From Plantago elongata (taxonomy: Eukaryota > Streptophyta > Magnoliopsida > Lamiales > Plantaginaceae): a stretch of 27,884 nt of DNA. The stretch is taken from positions 1 through 27,884 of the forward strand of contig JAYMSP010001889.1 of assembly GCA_036897095.1 (NCBI GenBank). Reading direction: 5' to 3'. Below are positions 11,085 through 20,527 of the stretch, one piece after another. The translations under genes were made by a program, and so were the position numbers. The stretch's first letter is position 1. Every line of letters begins with the position of its first letter. Under the pieces are notes generated by a model. It had not been told where the DNA came from and searched no databases. It saw only the letters and a program-made list of their open reading frames with translations.

Positions 11085-11949
11085 TAGAATGACTATGATT
11101 AATTTGGGTGCACTATAAACAACACCCCGTACAATTTGATACTCTTTAACTTTTTCGGCGAAAACTCTATTTTGACCGGTCAATTTGAATTTTGAGGACA
11201 CTTGCCGCTTTACAATTAAATCTGTGGAATAATTTTTAAAGAAAATGAAAAATTAATTCAAAAAAGTTTTAAAATTTTATAAAATCTTTTTAAAAAATAT
11301 ATATTATTTTTAGAAATTGGAAAATATTACAAATAATTTAAATAAAACGACTTTTTAAATTAGAAAATATTAAAAATAATTAATATCTTAATTTATTAAA
11401 AATATTTAAAAAATAAAATAAAAAATGAAGTTTTAAAAATCAGAAAAAATATATAAAATTATTTTAAAAAGAAGAAAATCATAGGATATAAAAATAATTT
11501 ACAAAAAAATTAGAAAATAGAAAAAGAAAATAAAAAAACGTGTGGGACAACTGTAAACATAATTTAACTGACAAAAAAGACAAAAGGAAGGAATTAGACT
11601 ACATTATAAACTCTGTTCTTTTCCAATTGAGAAACCCTATATTTTAAAATCATTTTATTTATTTTCTAATTTTTATTTTTTTTAATTTTCAAAAATTTAA
11701 GTTTTATTTTTTTATTATTCCCAATATTTTTCCGATTTTTTAAAATTATTTTTTACATTTTTTTGAATTTTTTACATTTTTTATATTTTTTAAATAATTA
11801 TTACCCAAAATTTAATAGTAGAGCGACACGTGTCCTCAAAATTCAAATTGGCTTAAATCAAGTCTTCACCGGAATAGTGAATGGAGTATTCAAATTATAC
11901 GGAATGTTGTTATAATGTATCCAAATTGATCGTAGAATGCCGTATCCAA
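11085..11949. mobile_element. Foldback/MITE-like element with long inverted arms
   Basis: The left arm (about 11085-11220) and right arm (about 11806-11949) are imperfect inverted repeats of roughly 140 bases. They contain a perfect 21-bp core at 11181-11201 and 11830-11850. Between them, an A-rich half (to about 11600) switches to a T-rich half (from about 11640), so the whole unit could fold back on itself. No transposase is encoded, which fits a non-autonomous element. Exact ends and target-site duplications are not clear. Confidence 0.65.
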
Positions 11950-12072
11950 AGTGACACACGTAGAAATTCAAAGCAATCTACTTTCCGAGCTGATGTAGCG
12001 GATAGAATTGACCCCCTCAGCCGTCCTGGGCCAAGTAAGTATTTTTTTTTTGGTTCCGTGTTGATCTTTACC
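11948..12072 (+). repeat. Right copy of the 124-bp direct repeat
   Basis: Partner of 10857-10980, offset by about 1.09 kb. It starts at the outer end of the foldback element's right arm and ends just before the SAUR-relic 3' flank at about 12085. Confidence 0.75.
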
Positions 12073-12084
12073 GCATTCTCAATT

Positions 12085-12358
12085 TTCTATGAATTTGTAA
12101 TGTTCTGTTTTTAACAGTATATGCATTTAGTTCTCAAGCTCAAAGAAATAAAAGGAAATAAGAATTTGATCTTTGCATTAATCTAGTGTATATCAGTTCT
12201 TGTACAATCTACTTTCTACTGTCTAGCTAATTGATGTAATACTTTCACTCTAAGCTAGATATCAGATCGCTGAATAGATCCTCACTACACGGAATTTTGA
12301 GGCCACCCATCGGATGATGGAACCCGAATTCTTCTTCAGCTTGACAAAGTAGTTCTTA
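12085..12358 (-). pseudogene. 5'-truncated SAUR relic
   Basis: The shared SAUR 3' flank (about 12085-12244) is followed on the minus strand by the last 36 codons of a SAUR gene, 12245-12357, reading [18 protein letters not shown] and ending SDLISSLE before a TGA at 12245-12247. Homology stops at about 12357, so the start codon, the [10 protein letters not shown] core and the promoter are missing. The surviving codons are free of stops, which suggests recent truncation. Confidence 0.85.
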
Positions 12359-13346
12359 TATTATCGTGATACATCTACAGGACATGTACAATAAATAAAC
12401 TCTACATGTGTCTTTAATGTACAGTGTACAATTCAGTTATCGTTCAAGCATTACTGACACAACAAGGTATATATGAATAAGTACTAGAGTAAGAGTGTGT
12501 TTAGGATTCTTTTTGTAAATGGATGATCTTGAAAAGATAACACTATCTGATGGTAATGATGAGCGAATGGAAAGTAACTTTATTGATATAAGCATAACTT
12601 GTTCAATTCATGTTTATATGCAAATAAACCATATTTTTACTTGCATTCGAACGCGATCATCTTATGCAGAAGTTGTCTTGGGTATAACTGTAACTTTTGG
12701 CGGGATAAGTTTCTTGAAAACAAAAATTGTTGTAAACCACAAAGCATAGATTAAACTTCTACAGGTAGAGTTAATTTGATACCATTAGACAATGTCTGAA
12801 CTGAATATGTTGATAACTCTAGTACATCATATGTGTAACCTTTACATGATATGTATCGTATACTAGCCTGAACAAAATGGGCGAACCTAAGTAGTGTTCT
12901 TGACCTAAATATCACTACCTCTAACTTCTAAATTAACACCTAGCTTGGTTATATATTCACATCATCTTTATGTTGTCATCGCCCAGTAGTTTGCTTACGA
13001 GATGTCTATAATAGACTAATAGACTAGGAGAAAATTGTGTCAACGTAATTAACTTCATGAAACTGGCCACTAATCGAGAACTCCAAGGGTCTGATGGTGC
13101 TCAGGGAGAATGAAATGTTATTTAATCACATGATCAATGATGTTGTTTCAGTTACATATGCTTGAGGATGAGTCATGTACAATATTGTTGAATTTCTTTC
13201 AATTTGTAATGTTCTGTTTTCAAGAGCATATGAACTTGGTTCAAAGATCCAAAACAGATGTAAGAAACTGATCTGTACATGAATCTAGTGTATATCAGTT
13301 CTTAGATCTCTAATTTCTACTGTCTAGCTAGTTCATATATTCTTGT
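12359..13346. other. Intergenic region between SAUR copies
   Basis: No supported gene. The 76-codon open stretch at 12519-12749 has no recognised domain. The DNA at about 12630-12740 resembles 14255-14370 (shared ACTTGCATTC.AACG.GA and CTT.TGCAGA), which suggests both are flanking DNA copied during SAUR duplication. The SAUR 3' flank block of the next gene starts near 13160. Confidence 0.5.
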
Positions 13347-13619
13347 TCACCCTAAGCTAGAAATAAGTTTGCTGAATAAATCCTCACTGCAAGGAATTGT
13401 GAGGCCACCCAATGGATGATGGAACCCGTATTCTTCTTCAGCTTGACATAGTAATTCTTGAAATGAAGAGTTGCTGATGTATGAAACTGGAATAACAAAA
13501 CGCTTCTTCTCGTACTCCCCGACATAAACAGCTAGATGCCCTTTTGGAACTTCAGTTCCAGTTGGAGATGATTTCTTTCCACCTGAGAAAGACCGTCTAA
13601 GCACTTTATGGATCGCCAT
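13347..13619 (-). CDS. SAUR auxin-responsive protein, copy 1
   Basis: Intronless 90-residue protein, the usual length for the SAUR19-24/'auxin-induced protein 15A' type. Small SAURs of this type are known to inhibit PP2C-D phosphatases and so activate the plasma-membrane proton pump, promoting cell expansion. It opens [17 protein letters not shown]. The SAUR domain has [12 protein letters not shown] (about 28-39), [24 protein letters not shown] and IPCSEDLF. An upstream in-frame ATG at 13749-13751 exists, but family alignment and the shared MAI start place the true start at 13619. A minus-strand TATA box lies at 13735-13740 and the conserved distal block at 13798-13816. It carries HHPLGG where the sister copies have HHPMGG. 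Confidence 0.93.
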   Translation of the reverse strand: MAIHKVLRRSFSGGKKSSPTGTEVPKGHLAVYVGEYEKKRFVIPVSYISNSSFQELLCQAEEEYGFHHPLGGLTIPCSEDLFSKLISSLG

Positions 13620-13797
13620 TGTTCTGAGCTGAGGAGAAAAGATAGTTGAAAGACTTTTAAGGCAATTGAAAGCAGAAGAAAAGTTGGTTGTTTCTTTTTT
13701 GTTGTTGATGGTTGTAAATCCAGAAAGTGGTGTGTATATAGATGTGAACATTCATGAATTTGAGATGATCAGGAGGATGTGATGGTTATTGAAGTTT

Positions 13798-13816
13798 GAG
13801 AAACATCATCACATGG
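13798..13816 (-). promoter_or_regulatory. Conserved SAUR upstream block (copy 1)
   Basis: Plus-strand GAGAAACATCATCACATGG; read on the gene strand it begins CCATGTG. The equivalent block occurs upstream of copies 2, 3 and 4 and the 22434-22559 relic. Here it lies about 58 bases beyond the TATA box. CATGTG is an E-box-type core; the binding factor is unknown. Confidence 0.55.
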
Positions 13817-13819
13817 CTT

Positions 13820-15267
13820 CATCTTCCAATTCTGAAATCATTTAGGGCTAACTAGATATCAAAACATATCAAGTTACAATGCTATATAGTGTTCCCTGCC
13901 AACTGATCAACAGCACATAACTCTCAAGGCCTACATCATTTATGACTGGTGATGACGGGTTACCTAGCTCGAGTTGTGTGGCATGTACGCACAAACACCA
14001 TTACGTGGTATGTTACTACCAAAATCAATCCAGTTGGTAGCTAATCTGTCTGGTCTGTTGGTTCAGGAATATATAGGGTCCGAGTATAATGAACTACATA
14101 TAGAGTTCTATCTCATGAACTATTGAGTTCCTAAAGCTGGAGTACCTATACCTGCTTTTATACCTTTACGGTGTGTAAAAAGCTGAAAACAACCGCATAC
14201 CTGAATCAACTGGACCATTGATAAATTATAGGGAGAATGTTGTGAAAATAGATTAATCTGTTACTTGCATTCAAACGTGACTTAAATAATCTTTTGCAGA
14301 TCAAACATTGTCATCAGTATCTTTCTATATAACTTTTGCACAAGAAAACACAAGTTTCTTGGAAAAATTTAAGTGTTCAAAACCATTAAACAGATTGAAC
14401 ATATTCATTGAATTAGTGAAATGAGTGTTTGGTACTTACGGTCAGATTGTACTCTAATGTGAAATTTTCAAAAAATTTAATTTAACGTACTTGAATAAAC
14501 TGAAATCTTACTTTTGTTAGGAGAACAAACATTGATCATGGTCAAAGTACACAACTTCACACATGACTTCACACATGTACGTAGTAATATTAAATTCAAG
14601 TCAAATGACTAATACATCACCTTACACACCGATACTTCCATAGACATGAATATAATTAATCAAAAGATTTCTCGGCGGGTCTACCAACACCCTTTAAGGT
14701 GTCCATGCATCCATTATGAGTGACCAAGTCATTCGTAGTCGTGAGAGCTACTACATTTTCCAAGAATATGATGCACTCTAGCGTGTCATTAATATCCCTA
14801 ATCTTAATAACACTCGATTGGGGACATTTCAGGACTTACTTTATGTCATCCAAGTTCTCACACACTTTGTGATAACTTGTAGTCCAAGGAACATCTTATC
14901 AAATTATTCAAACAGCCAAATAATCAATTCAATAAATACAATGTTAATATTATGAATAATAATAGACTTGAATATGATCATAGTACATCCTTATAAACGG
15001 TTGTCTGTAGTACATACATACTTTAGAAGGACGCATAGATCGGACATTTTAGCGTAAGAAGTGAACTTTGATTGTAAAGTAAGGTTTAAAATTGTATAGA
15101 ATCGGATATAGAGCTTTAAACTTCCATGTATTCACATTGTAAATTTCCATCTGTACATTTGTAGCTAGCTAGCTAAATTTCTCTACAAGTAGACTAAAAC
15201 AAATGAAGAACAAAAATTTCTCTAGAGCTTGTCAATGTTATATTCCATAGATAGGTCGTATGTCATC
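13820..15267. other. Intergenic region between SAUR copies 1 and 2
   Basis: 13920-14000 resembles the far-upstream flanks of copies 3 and 4 (18345-18410, 22375-22460), so homology between SAUR units extends beyond the promoter. The rest holds no recognised gene or element. 15100-15267 is probably the 3' region of copy 2. Confidence 0.45.
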
Positions 15268-15546
15268 TCATGTTCTCCCCAAGCCAGAGATTAGCTCAAC
15301 GAACATGTCTTCACAACAAGGAATTGTTAGGCCTCCCATTGGGTGATGGAACCCATATTCTTCTTCAGCCTGATAGAGCAAATCTTGAAACTCAGGGTAG
15401 TTCAAGTATGATACAGGAATAACGAAGCGTTTCTTCTCTTGTTCACCAACATAGACAGCTAAATTGCCCTTTGGGACATGATCAGTTCCTGAAGATGATT
15501 TTTTGCCTCCTGACAAAGACCGTCTAAAAACTTTGTGGATTGCCAT
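15268..15546 (-). CDS. SAUR auxin-responsive protein, copy 2 (divergent)
   Basis: Intronless, 92 residues from the ATG at 15544-15546, opening [17 protein letters not shown]. It keeps the SAUR core: [43 protein letters not shown] and a C-terminal IPCCEDMF. It is the most divergent of the four: NLAVYVG in place of HLAVYVG, CCEDMF in place of CSEDLF, and a GRT extension at the end. An ATG four codons upstream is in frame, but the shared MAI start is preferred. TATA box at 15664-15671; the distal CATGTG-type block at about 15701-15718 is closer than in its sisters. The leader holds a copy of its own coding sequence (15573-15595). Confidence 0.93.
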   Translation of the reverse strand: MAIHKVFRRSLSGGKKSSSGTDHVPKGNLAVYVGEQEKKRFVIPVSYLNYPEFQDLLYQAEEEYGFHHPMGGLTIPCCEDMFVELISGLGRT

Positions 15547-15572
15547 TGTTGAAATCAAGTAAATGCTTTGTG

Positions 15573-15595
15573 GATTTTTTGCCTCCTGACAAAGA
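15573..15595. repeat. Copy of SAUR coding sequence within its own 5' leader
   Basis: A 23-base stretch identical to 15497-15519 (codons for about SLSGGKKS of SAUR copy 2) recurs 76 bases upstream, in the leader. A few neighbouring bases (CTTTGTGGATT) also match, pointing to a small local duplication. Confidence 0.8.
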
Positions 15596-15721
15596 TTTAT
15601 GAGAATATAGATTGAGTGTTATAATTTCTGGAGTTGATGTTTGTTAGCCCAGAAAAAGAGCTGTATATATAGATGGATTTTTTATCTTATAAAAGTTTCG
15701 AAGTATAAGCACATGAAGAAT

Positions 15722-16690
15722 CACATGGTTTTGTCTATCAGTCCTCAAAAGAAGACATTTAGTTAGTCCAGTTGATGCAGAAAGGTCCACATTCTTTAAT
15801 TAAGGTTGTTGCAACCATTCAATATAATGGCAGAAATATCATCAGAAGAAGGAGAACATGGTACTGCTTCATAAAATCACTTGCTAATAACCAAGTTGCA
15901 ATAATTTTTTTTTTTTAGATTGAAGTTGCAATAAAAATTTGGTTACCTATATTTGCGTATCGATCTGAAAAAACAATTTGTAATTACTCCAACGAATGAC
16001 AGTAGAATCAACTCCACAACTAGTTAGGCGTTCTTTTGTTTTCTAACATCTTTGAGAATTAGTTATAATCCTTTTTTTCCCATTTCTGTCTAGCCAGGAT
16101 GTAAATGATCTCTATCATTAGACATAGTTCCAAATCACGACCCTGAGAGAAACGACTTTTTTGATTCCTGATTCTGGGAATCAGGGTTTGTTTGATTTAG
16201 CTGAAGAAGAATTTTGTATTCACCATTCTACATTAATAATGCATCGACATGACCACTTGCCTTTGGGTTCCCATAGTGTGTATCTATGACTCTCAAAGCC
16301 ACATGCATCAAACATTCCTGAATATGCATCTCTGATATACTGTAGTAAATTTTGTAGCAAGAATCATCTCACAAGAACATAAATTTCATTTTTCTCGTAA
16401 CTAACTTCACATTCGTATAACTTAGGCTCTTAGTTTGGAACTGGGGAAACTATGAATGACTTTAAAGTTTTCTAGCTGTCTGCAAAAACAAATGATAAGT
16501 GAACCTTATAGAAGCTGGCCTTCTGATTCGGTTAGTTATACAACCAGAAGATGATGTGGCTGTTAGCTTTACTTCCTATCCATTATATTTATGGAAAGCT
16601 CACTTTACCAAACTGTGCATCACATCGAACTCCTCAATACCGTACAGCAATCTGATTCAGAACTCCGTCGATGTTTTAAGGTTGCCTAAT
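15722..16690. other. Intergenic region, no firm gene
   Basis: The 65-codon open stretch at 16499-16696 has no recognised domain. A perfect 8-bp hairpin with a 3-base loop (CCTGATTC/GAATCAGG) lies at 16167-16185. A 10-base T run occurs near 15906. Confidence 0.4.
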
Positions 16691-17524
16691 TGTTAGTGTT
16701 TAGGTAGTGATCTGAGAAGGCAAGTTTGGACAATTAGGTAACTTTCTTTTAAGCGTTATTTATCCCCACAACTAGTGTACAATAGGTTACAACGAATTGA
16801 ATCCAGGATATAAAAAGGCCAAGACTAAACTGTATATCTCACTACGGATTGTACAAACGGAGTTAAACACAAGAACTGTAATAAGCAGCAAAAGAAATGC
16901 TACAGGAACAAATTACTACAGATAATGTTCCTGCAACATGGAGGAGAGAAAGAAGGCTTGTGTGTATTCAATCAAGAACCAGTCTTCTTATTTATAAATT
17001 TCAAGGGTCATGTATGAAGAGATACAACCCCACATAAATATGGATAAGAACATATTCAATGCATTAGGATTAAATCATATCAATTGGATCACACCTTTTC
17101 AAATCAATGGTTATGATTAAATGACTTTTAAATTCAAATTTAAAAAGTCTGTTGACTTTTTCCAGGTTAATTCAATATGCAGTATTAATCTCCAAATTAA
17201 ATCGTATAAATTTTAAACAAAATTAACGGTCAAGATCGATGCAAGCGTGCAAAGTGCGCCTAACAAAAGCACTATAAATGCACCACGCGCACGTGGCACG
17301 GGCTCGGGCACATGCGTGTGGCCTGCCAAGTACACATTCTTAACGACTAGTTTACAAATTATTAATTCACTTTCATAAATAAATTAAACTTTCCACAATT
17401 ACTTATTACTTTTTTCATTTGGAATAAAGTGCATTAGTTCATTTATTACTTCTCATTTTTCAAAGCTCAAATTTTCTTTTTGATTACTTTTCTCTTCCCC
17501 ATTTATTCTTGAAAATCTCCCACA
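16691..17524. mobile_element. Candidate solo LTR
   Basis: The 834-base segment starts TGTTAG and ends CCCACA, fitting LTR ends TG...CA. It is flanked by CTAAT on the left and GTAAT on the right, a 4-of-5 match to a target-site duplication. A TATA-like ATATAAAAAGG lies at about 16808-16818, and a GC-rich tract with CACGTGG at about 17280-17330. There are no internal genes, so if real it is a solo LTR left by recombination. The boundaries rest on short matches only. Confidence 0.4.
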
Positions 17525-17741
17525 GTAATCACATATTAGTACGTGTGATGTTGTTTGGTTTACTTTTGTGATTGAGGATGAGTCGTACAATGTTCTCAAC
17601 TTTCTTTCAATTTTTAATGTTCTGTCATACTTAGTTCAAAGAAACAAAAGGAAGTAAGAATTTGATCTTTGCATTAATCTAGTGTATATCAGTTCTAGTA
17701 CAACCTACTTTCTACTGTCTAGCTAGTTAATGTATTCTTGT

Positions 17742-18014
17742 TCACTCTAAGCTAGAGATCAGATCACTGAATAAATCTTCACTGCACGGAATTGTGAGGC
17801 CACCCATTGGATGATGGAACCCGTATTCTTCTTCAGCTTGGCAAAGCAATTCTTGAAACAATGAATGGTTTAGGTATGCCACTGGAATAACGAATCGTTT
17901 CTTCTCATACGCCCCCACATAAAGAGCAAGATGCCCTTTTGGAACTTCAGTTCCATTTGAGGATGATTTTCTCCCACCTGAGAAAGACCTTCTAAGAACT
18001 TTAGGGATTGCCAT
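17742..18014 (-). CDS. SAUR auxin-responsive protein, copy 3
   Basis: Intronless 90-residue SAUR starting [17 protein letters not shown], with [45 protein letters not shown] and a [11 protein letters not shown] end. It differs from copy 4 at only a few positions, such as IPK for IHK and LYVGAYE for VYVGEYE. The Gly-Ala change follows the YVG motif, where sisters have Glu. The open frame extends upstream to 18173, but the MAI start at 18014 is supported by all sisters. Minus-strand TATA at 18139-18146, distal block at 18219-18237. The shared SAUR 3' flank runs from about 17575 to 17741. Confidence 0.94.
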   Translation of the reverse strand: MAIPKVLRRSFSGGRKSSSNGTEVPKGHLALYVGAYEKKRFVIPVAYLNHSLFQELLCQAEEEYGFHHPMGGLTIPCSEDLFSDLISSLE

Positions 18015-18218
18015 TGTTTTAAATGTACGAGTAATCTGTATCAAGCAGATAAAGAAAAGATGGAAACTTCGTAAGCAGAGGAAAAGTGAGTTGTCTTGTT
18101 TGTGACTTGTTGATGGTTGTAAATACGGAAATATGGTGTATATATAGATGTGGAAATGCAAATATATCCACATGAATAATTTGAGATGATCAGGCCGATG
18201 TGGTGGCTAGTAAAGTTT

Positions 18219-18237
18219 GAGAAACATAAGCACATGG
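18219..18237 (-). promoter_or_regulatory. Conserved SAUR upstream block (copy 3)
   Basis: Plus-strand GAGAAACATAAGCACATGG, identical to 22258-22276 upstream of copy 4, about 73 bases beyond the TATA box. The gene-strand core is CCATGTGCTTATG. Confidence 0.6.
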
Positions 18238-18239
18238 TT

Positions 18240-18689
18240 TCGTCTTTCTGTTGTGAAAGCAGCTTGCCAACTACCTATTGAAGCATCAAACATGTCAAGT
18301 TGTAATTGATTACAGTACTATTGTTCCCTGCCAAATCAACAGTCCATGACCCTTCAAGGACCACATTGTATATGACTAGTGGCGATGGTTAGCTAATCAA
18401 ACATCATGAGCTTTTAGAAATTCTTGATGTTGTTCGTCTCAATTGACGTGGGTGTCATACGGAAATTGTCGTAACCATTGGAAGTTCAGATCAAGGGGGG
18501 GAATCTAGTTGATGTTGTTCCTTTTCTTTGCTATGATTAAGGATGGGTGTTAACTCAAGAAACTCTCTGTAATGTGCATGTTTGCAGCTTGAGCAAGTCA
18601 ACTTAGCAGATTTGGTTCATCAACTGAGCCAATTCTTGCGTACTGCTATAAGTTCAATTTCTGTCTGCTGTGCTCTCTTTGCTGCAGAC
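18240..18689. other. Intergenic region with SAUR-flank remnants
   Basis: 18345-18410 matches the far-upstream flank of SAUR copy 4 (22375-22440). 18420-18500 (ATTCTTGATGTTGTT and CCATTGGAA.TTCAGATCAAG) matches the promoter side of the 22434-22559 SAUR relic (22650-22750). No SAUR coding sequence survives here, so this looks like a further SAUR unit that lost its gene. 18661-18691 can form an 8-bp hairpin (CTGTCTGC/GCAGACAG). Confidence 0.5.
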
Positions 18690-18832
18690 AGGAGAAACAT
18701 CAGTCAGCCACACCGTTGTCACCCTGAGTGTTCGGGATACTCTCTAGTGTGAGTGACTGAGTGGGTATCTTCTTCCTAAGTGAAAACTGGTTTTCTCTAA
18801 ATTTAGATTAGTAGCATGATGAGAAACCAAAT
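18690..18832 (+). repeat. Duplicated tRNA upstream block, copy 1
   Basis: Closely matches 23273-23410, which precedes the second tRNA-Val. Shared phrases: AGGAGAAACATCAGTCAGCC, ACACCGTTGTCA, CTAGTGTGAGT and AAAACTGGTTTT. It shows that the tRNA was duplicated as part of a larger segment. Confidence 0.8.
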
Positions 18833-18906
18833 GGTTTCGTGGTGTAGTTGGTTATCACGTCAGTCTAACACACTGAAGGTCTCCGGTTCGAACCCGGGCG
18901 AAGCCA
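18833..18906 (+). tRNA. tRNA-Val (anticodon AAC)
   Basis: 74 bases without intron. Acceptor GGTTTCG pairs with CGAAGCC (7 of 7), discriminator A at 18906; anticodon loop CTAACAC with AAC at 18867-18869; T-arm TCCGG/CCGGG around TTCGAAC, giving a near-ideal B box GGTTCGAACCC. Matches the standard plant nuclear tRNA-Val(AAC). A T-rich pol III terminator (TTTT) follows at 18907. Confidence 0.97.
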
Positions 18907-19107
18907 TTTTAATTCTTAATTTGCATTCTTTATATTTTGCATTTTTTGTTCAGGTCTCCGGTCGAACCCGACGAAGCCAATTCAGTTATGCTTTGCAATT
19001 TGTTGGTTCCTTCTTATTTTGCATTTTTTTTGTTCAGGTCTCCGGTTCGAACCCGATAAAGCTAATTCAATTATGCTTTGCAATTTTTTGGTTCCTTCTC
19101 TGTCTAT
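18878..19107 (+). repeat. Tandem repeats of the tRNA 3' half
   Basis: The tRNA's 3' part (GGTCTCCGGTTCGAACCC to the acceptor end) plus flank recurs three times, starting at 18878 (inside the tRNA), 18953 and 19037; spacing is 75 and 84 bases. Copy 2 has lost one T in the T-loop (CCGGTCGAACCC) and has ACGAAGCCA. Copy 3 keeps GGTTCGAACCC but ends TAAAGCTA. Each copy keeps a B-box-like core but no A box or 5' half. The spacer (TTTGCATT, GTTGGTTCCTTCT) is also repeated. Confidence 0.88.
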
Positions 19108-19393
19108 TCATTTTTCCTTTGAATATGCAGCTCATGTGAAAGATTGAATTTTCCTGAAACTCCTGATTCTCCAAATACAAATCAAATCAAATAAAGTAAA
19201 CTTAAATTTCCTATATTTTTCTTTAATATATTTCCTTCATTTTCCTTGAAACAAATCGAGTGAAAGAAGAAGACTATCTTCTAGTCTACTGTTATGATTG
19301 CACACACATTCTAAAAAGATGAAAAGTGAAACATGTTATCCCATAAAATCTTGAATCTTTAATTCACCAGCTCTTTAATGTCACCTCAAACTA

Positions 19394-19413
19394 GTATAAA
19401 AGTTCATGTGGTG
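19394..19413 (+). promoter_or_regulatory. Core promoter of thionin-like gene 1
   Basis: TATAAAAGTTCATGTGGTG: TATA box with CATGTG just downstream. The same sequence precedes copies 2 and 4. TATA lies 71 bases before the ATG at 19466. Confidence 0.75.
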
Positions 19414-19465
19414 AAAAACAAAATGACACACATATTGTAAGAATATTAAGATCAAGAGTGAAAAA

Positions 19466-19857
19466 ATGAAATTAAACAGAGTTGTGATCATTGCAGTAAC
19501 GGCACTATTTGTTTTTGCAACTGTTATCTCTGCTGATCCATGTCGCGATTGTCTTAATAAGTGTTACAGTTCCTGCTGGGGTGCTGTTGCATGTTATACC
19601 AATTGTAGAGACACTTGCGCAAAATGTCAGCGTACCCCAGATCATTGCTTAATGCAGCTGGATTCCTTTTCCAAATCCTGCCAAACTCGTTGTGCACACA
19701 GTAAATGTGCCAACATCAAAGGTTCGTTTTCTGATAGTCCGTACTCATCCAAGATGAAAAAAGGAAGATTCACTGATATTTCTTGTTGTGTCTCGCAGAT
19801 CCTGAACTTGCGGGTCGTTGCTCAGATGATTGTTTGCAGAAAGATTGCCAAATTTGA
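19466..19857 (+). CDS. Secreted thionin-like cysteine-rich peptide, copy 1 (intact)
   Basis: Two exons, 19466-19721 and 19799-19857, with a 77-base GT-AG intron splitting a codon after its first base; 104 residues. Residues 1-23 are a signal peptide ending VISA. The mature part has 15 cysteines. The first half spaces them CX3CX3C-X5-CX3CX3C, the second CX3CX4C then CX3C, with an acidic C-terminal segment. This layout fits the plant thionin-like family (cysteine-rich domain plus acidic tail), secreted peptides generally linked to defence; activity of this copy is unknown. The splice call is supported by the same junction in copies 2-4, and exon 2 is conserved in all four. If unspliced, the frame stays open to 19936. 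Confidence 0.85.
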
Positions 19858-20457
19858 GTCCAGAGGACTTTCTACACAATCCTGTCTACAGCAGAATCTA
19901 TGTTCTAAATATCATCTGGAGTCTATGGATCAATAATTCCAGAATGTTTATTGATGTTTTCTGTAAAAAAATATGTAACTGTGTTAGAACAATAGTTATC
20001 TATTCAATATCAGATTGTTAACTATTAGATACCTTGGCCGGCTAGCTGATGTGATTTAAAAAAGAAGTGGTCTTGATCGGTAGATCAAACAGCCTTGCGC
20101 CTGACGATCATACAACCTAAACTACAATTTCGATGAACAAGTACTTATACATAAGAACATAAAGTTTTGAAAGGCAAAACAGAATCTAAATAGAGCAGTT
20201 GTGAGTTCCTGAATTTCCAAAGTAAAATTAAAATTTCCCATAGTTTTCTTTAATTGTATATTTCCTTCATTTCCTTTGAAACTAAATGGAGTGACAGATG
20301 ATGACCCATATTAGTTTGAAAAGATATCTTCTAGTCTTTTACTATGATTGCACATTCGCACATTCTAATAAGGAGGAAAGTGAAAACCATTATCTCATGA
20401 AATCTTGGCTATAATTCACACAGCACTTTAATATCCTTTAGTGTCTACTCGGAGTAG

Positions 20458-20478
20458 TATAAAAGTTCATGTGGTGGA
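20458..20478 (+). promoter_or_regulatory. Core promoter of thionin-like copy 2
   Basis: TATAAAAGTTCATGTGGTG identical to copy 1, 70 bases before the ATG at 20528. The promoter is intact although the gene is broken, so transcription may persist. Confidence 0.7.
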
Positions 20479-20527
20479 AAAACAATGACACACATATTGA
20501 GCGAATATTAAGATCAAGAGTGAAAAG

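Noticed and set aside
10818..11201. 127-codon minus-strand open frame
   Set aside because: It spans the 124-bp repeat and the left foldback arm, with no recognisable domain; chance frame in repeat DNA.
12519..12749. 76-codon plus-strand open frame
   Set aside because: It lies in duplicated SAUR flanking DNA (similar to 14255-14370, where the frame is not kept) and has no domain.
13620..13751. In-frame upstream start of SAUR copy 1 (and equivalents at 18173 and 22279)
   Set aside because: The extensions are not alignable between copies and overlap the TATA boxes; the shared MAI start fits the family length.
18661..18691. Hairpin CTGTCTGC/GCAGACAG as a microRNA precursor
   Set aside because: The stem is only 8 bp with a short loop, too short for a plant miRNA precursor.
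18810..18832. ATGATGA resembling a snoRNA C box directly upstream of the first tRNA-Val, suggesting a tRNA-snoRNA dicistron
   Set aside because: It is absent before the second tRNA (CATAATCTGA there), and no D box follows at a suitable distance outside the tRNA.
18878..19107. CRISPR-like regularly spaced repeats
   Set aside because: The units are copies of the adjacent tRNA 3' half with repeated spacers, in a plant nuclear genome; tandem duplication explains them.
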